Shown: positions 22,528 through 23,212 of the stretch, piece by piece
How the letters are laid out: each line of letters starts with the position of its first letter
Position numbering within the stretch: the stretch's first letter is position 1
From: Eudoraea sp.
GTDB taxonomy: Bacteria > Bacteroidota > Bacteroidia > Flavobacteriales > Flavobacteriaceae
NCBI GenBank assembly: GCA_013042925.1
Contig: JABDPH010000047.1
Location: 1-23,212 of the forward strand
Length of the DNA: 23,212 nt
Direction of reading: 5' to 3'
The notes under the pieces: model-generated
What the model was told of the DNA's origin: nothing
Database searches by the model: none
Seen by the model: only the letters and a program-made list of their open reading frames with translations
Made by a program: the position numbers and the translations under genes

Positions 22528-23212
22528 CCGTAAGTTCTATTAACTCATCATGAATTGTTCCACCAATGTCTATCTGAAGCCTATATATCCCCGGGCTCCT
22601 GTGTTCCAATGGAAGCGCTATTGTACAAAAGCCATTGGCAATAACTCCGGCAATTGTATCCACCCTATTCTCGTTGCTATTGAACATCTCAATATGCACC
22701 GGCATGCCATCGGGCTGTTGTTGGGCCAAATAACCAACTACAGGTCCAATTTGAAGATTGTTAGATTCTTTCAGGAATTCAACCTCATAAGCGGTTACCG
22801 CAGCTTCAAAATCCACTGCTATCCGGGGACTATTTGCAGCACCCATAACAAAGCCCTGTACCTTCCAGTTCGCAGCCCGATCGGGATGTAACATAAAAGC
22901 CCTGGCAACCCCGTTAATGGTATTCCCCTGTGTTTTTAATTTCACCCCTTCGGAAGTTGTGACAATAAAAATAACTGTGGTTCCATCACTGACAATATTG
23001 TCATAGCGATCGCGTATGACTGATGTAGAAAAGGTAATGATCTGATTTCCATCGGCGTACGCATGGCTCCTTTCATAGGTAATGGTAAATGGGGTTGCTT
23101 GTGAAGGATGAACATCTACGGCCAATTCCCTGGAAGTAATTCCCTGAGATGAGGTGTTGATGAACAAACGTGAAGCCTTTTCACGTGACGGAATTCTTTG
23201 CCAGCCAATTAA
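22511..23212 (-). CDS. C-terminal end of an Ig-like (Big-1/invasin-type) domain protein, truncated by window
   Basis: The minus-strand frame is open to the window edge, so the gene starts beyond it; 233 residues are visible. The first visible ~105 residues hold an Ig-like repeat of the Big-1 type: YADGNQIITFSTSVIRDRYDNIVSDGTTVIFIVTTSEG, then TINGVARAFM. This matches the A-D-G-x5-T-x5-V-x-D-x-x-G/D-N-x-V-x-x-G-T-x-V-x-F layout. A second beta-rich part (about 125-233) has GTIHDELIELT near the end. The protein is probably exported, a scaffold or adhesin, but no signal is visible. It overlaps the hydrolase gene by 17 bases and is probably co-transcribed with it. A TTG at 23165 is only an artefactual start. 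Confidence 0.65.
   Translation of the reverse strand, partial: LIGWQRIPSREKASRLFINTSSQGITSRELAVDVHPSQATPFTITYERSHAYADGNQIITFSTSVIRDRYDNIVSDGTTVIFIVTTSEGVKLKTQGNTINGVARAFMLHPDRAANWKVQGFVMGAANSPRIAVDFEAAVTAYEVEFLKESNNLQIGPVVGYLAQQQPDGMPVHIEMFNSNENRVDTIAGVIANGFCTIALPLEHRSPGIYRLQIDIGGTIHDELIELTDDQLE

Overview
The window looks like chromosomal DNA of a marine-type member of the Bacteroidota, most likely Flavobacteriaceae. The evidence is the moderately AT-rich composition, two full-length DUF6090-type proteins, an AraC regulator with a membrane N-terminus, LytTR signalling, promoters resembling TAnnTTTG rather than sigma-70 -10 boxes, and starts without strong Shine-Dalgarno sequences. No RNA gene, insertion sequence or CRISPR array was seen.

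Region 1 (1-3183) holds small, mostly membrane or exported proteins of unknown role: a truncated C-terminus, a 61-aa membrane protein, a five-helix protein on the minus strand, a DUF998-like protein and a small exported protein. It ends in a strong hairpin and about 500 bp of non-coding, possibly decayed sequence.

Region 2 (3184-11316) holds two intact DUF6090 genes and one truncated relative, a membrane-tethered AraC regulator, an apolipoprotein N-acyltransferase-like enzyme, a lipoprotein PQQ dehydrogenase with a cytochrome c domain, and a multi-helix membrane protein. The same leader of about 38 bp precedes both DUF6090 genes and the PQQ dehydrogenase. In the dehydrogenase the resemblance continues into the first ~22 codons, as if a DUF6090 promoter and start had been grafted onto an unrelated lipoprotein gene.

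Region 3 (11359-15869) is the most striking part. It is a tight plus-strand cluster of a CheY-like receiver, an H-NOX haem-NO sensor, a soluble four-PAS histidine kinase, an Hpt protein and a LytTR response regulator. These are all the parts of a split phosphorelay: kinase, receiver, Hpt, DNA-binding regulator.

Region 4 (15873-23212) looks like an exopolysaccharide production and export locus: a PgaA-like TPR/outer-membrane barrel protein (minus), a 30-aa membrane peptide, a Wzx-like flippase and a GT4-like glycosyltransferase (plus), then a membrane-anchored GH5-like hydrolase and a truncated Ig-like protein (minus). The motif CATTCGTCTACAG, in repeats phased at exactly 21 bp, lies upstream of the phosphorelay cluster, between the TPR-barrel gene and the flippase, and upstream of the glycosyltransferase. 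Direct repeats spaced 21-22 bp are the known geometry of LytTR binding sites. My central proposal is that NO sensed by H-NOX sets flux through the phosphorelay, and the LytTR regulator then controls both its own cluster and the exopolysaccharide genes.
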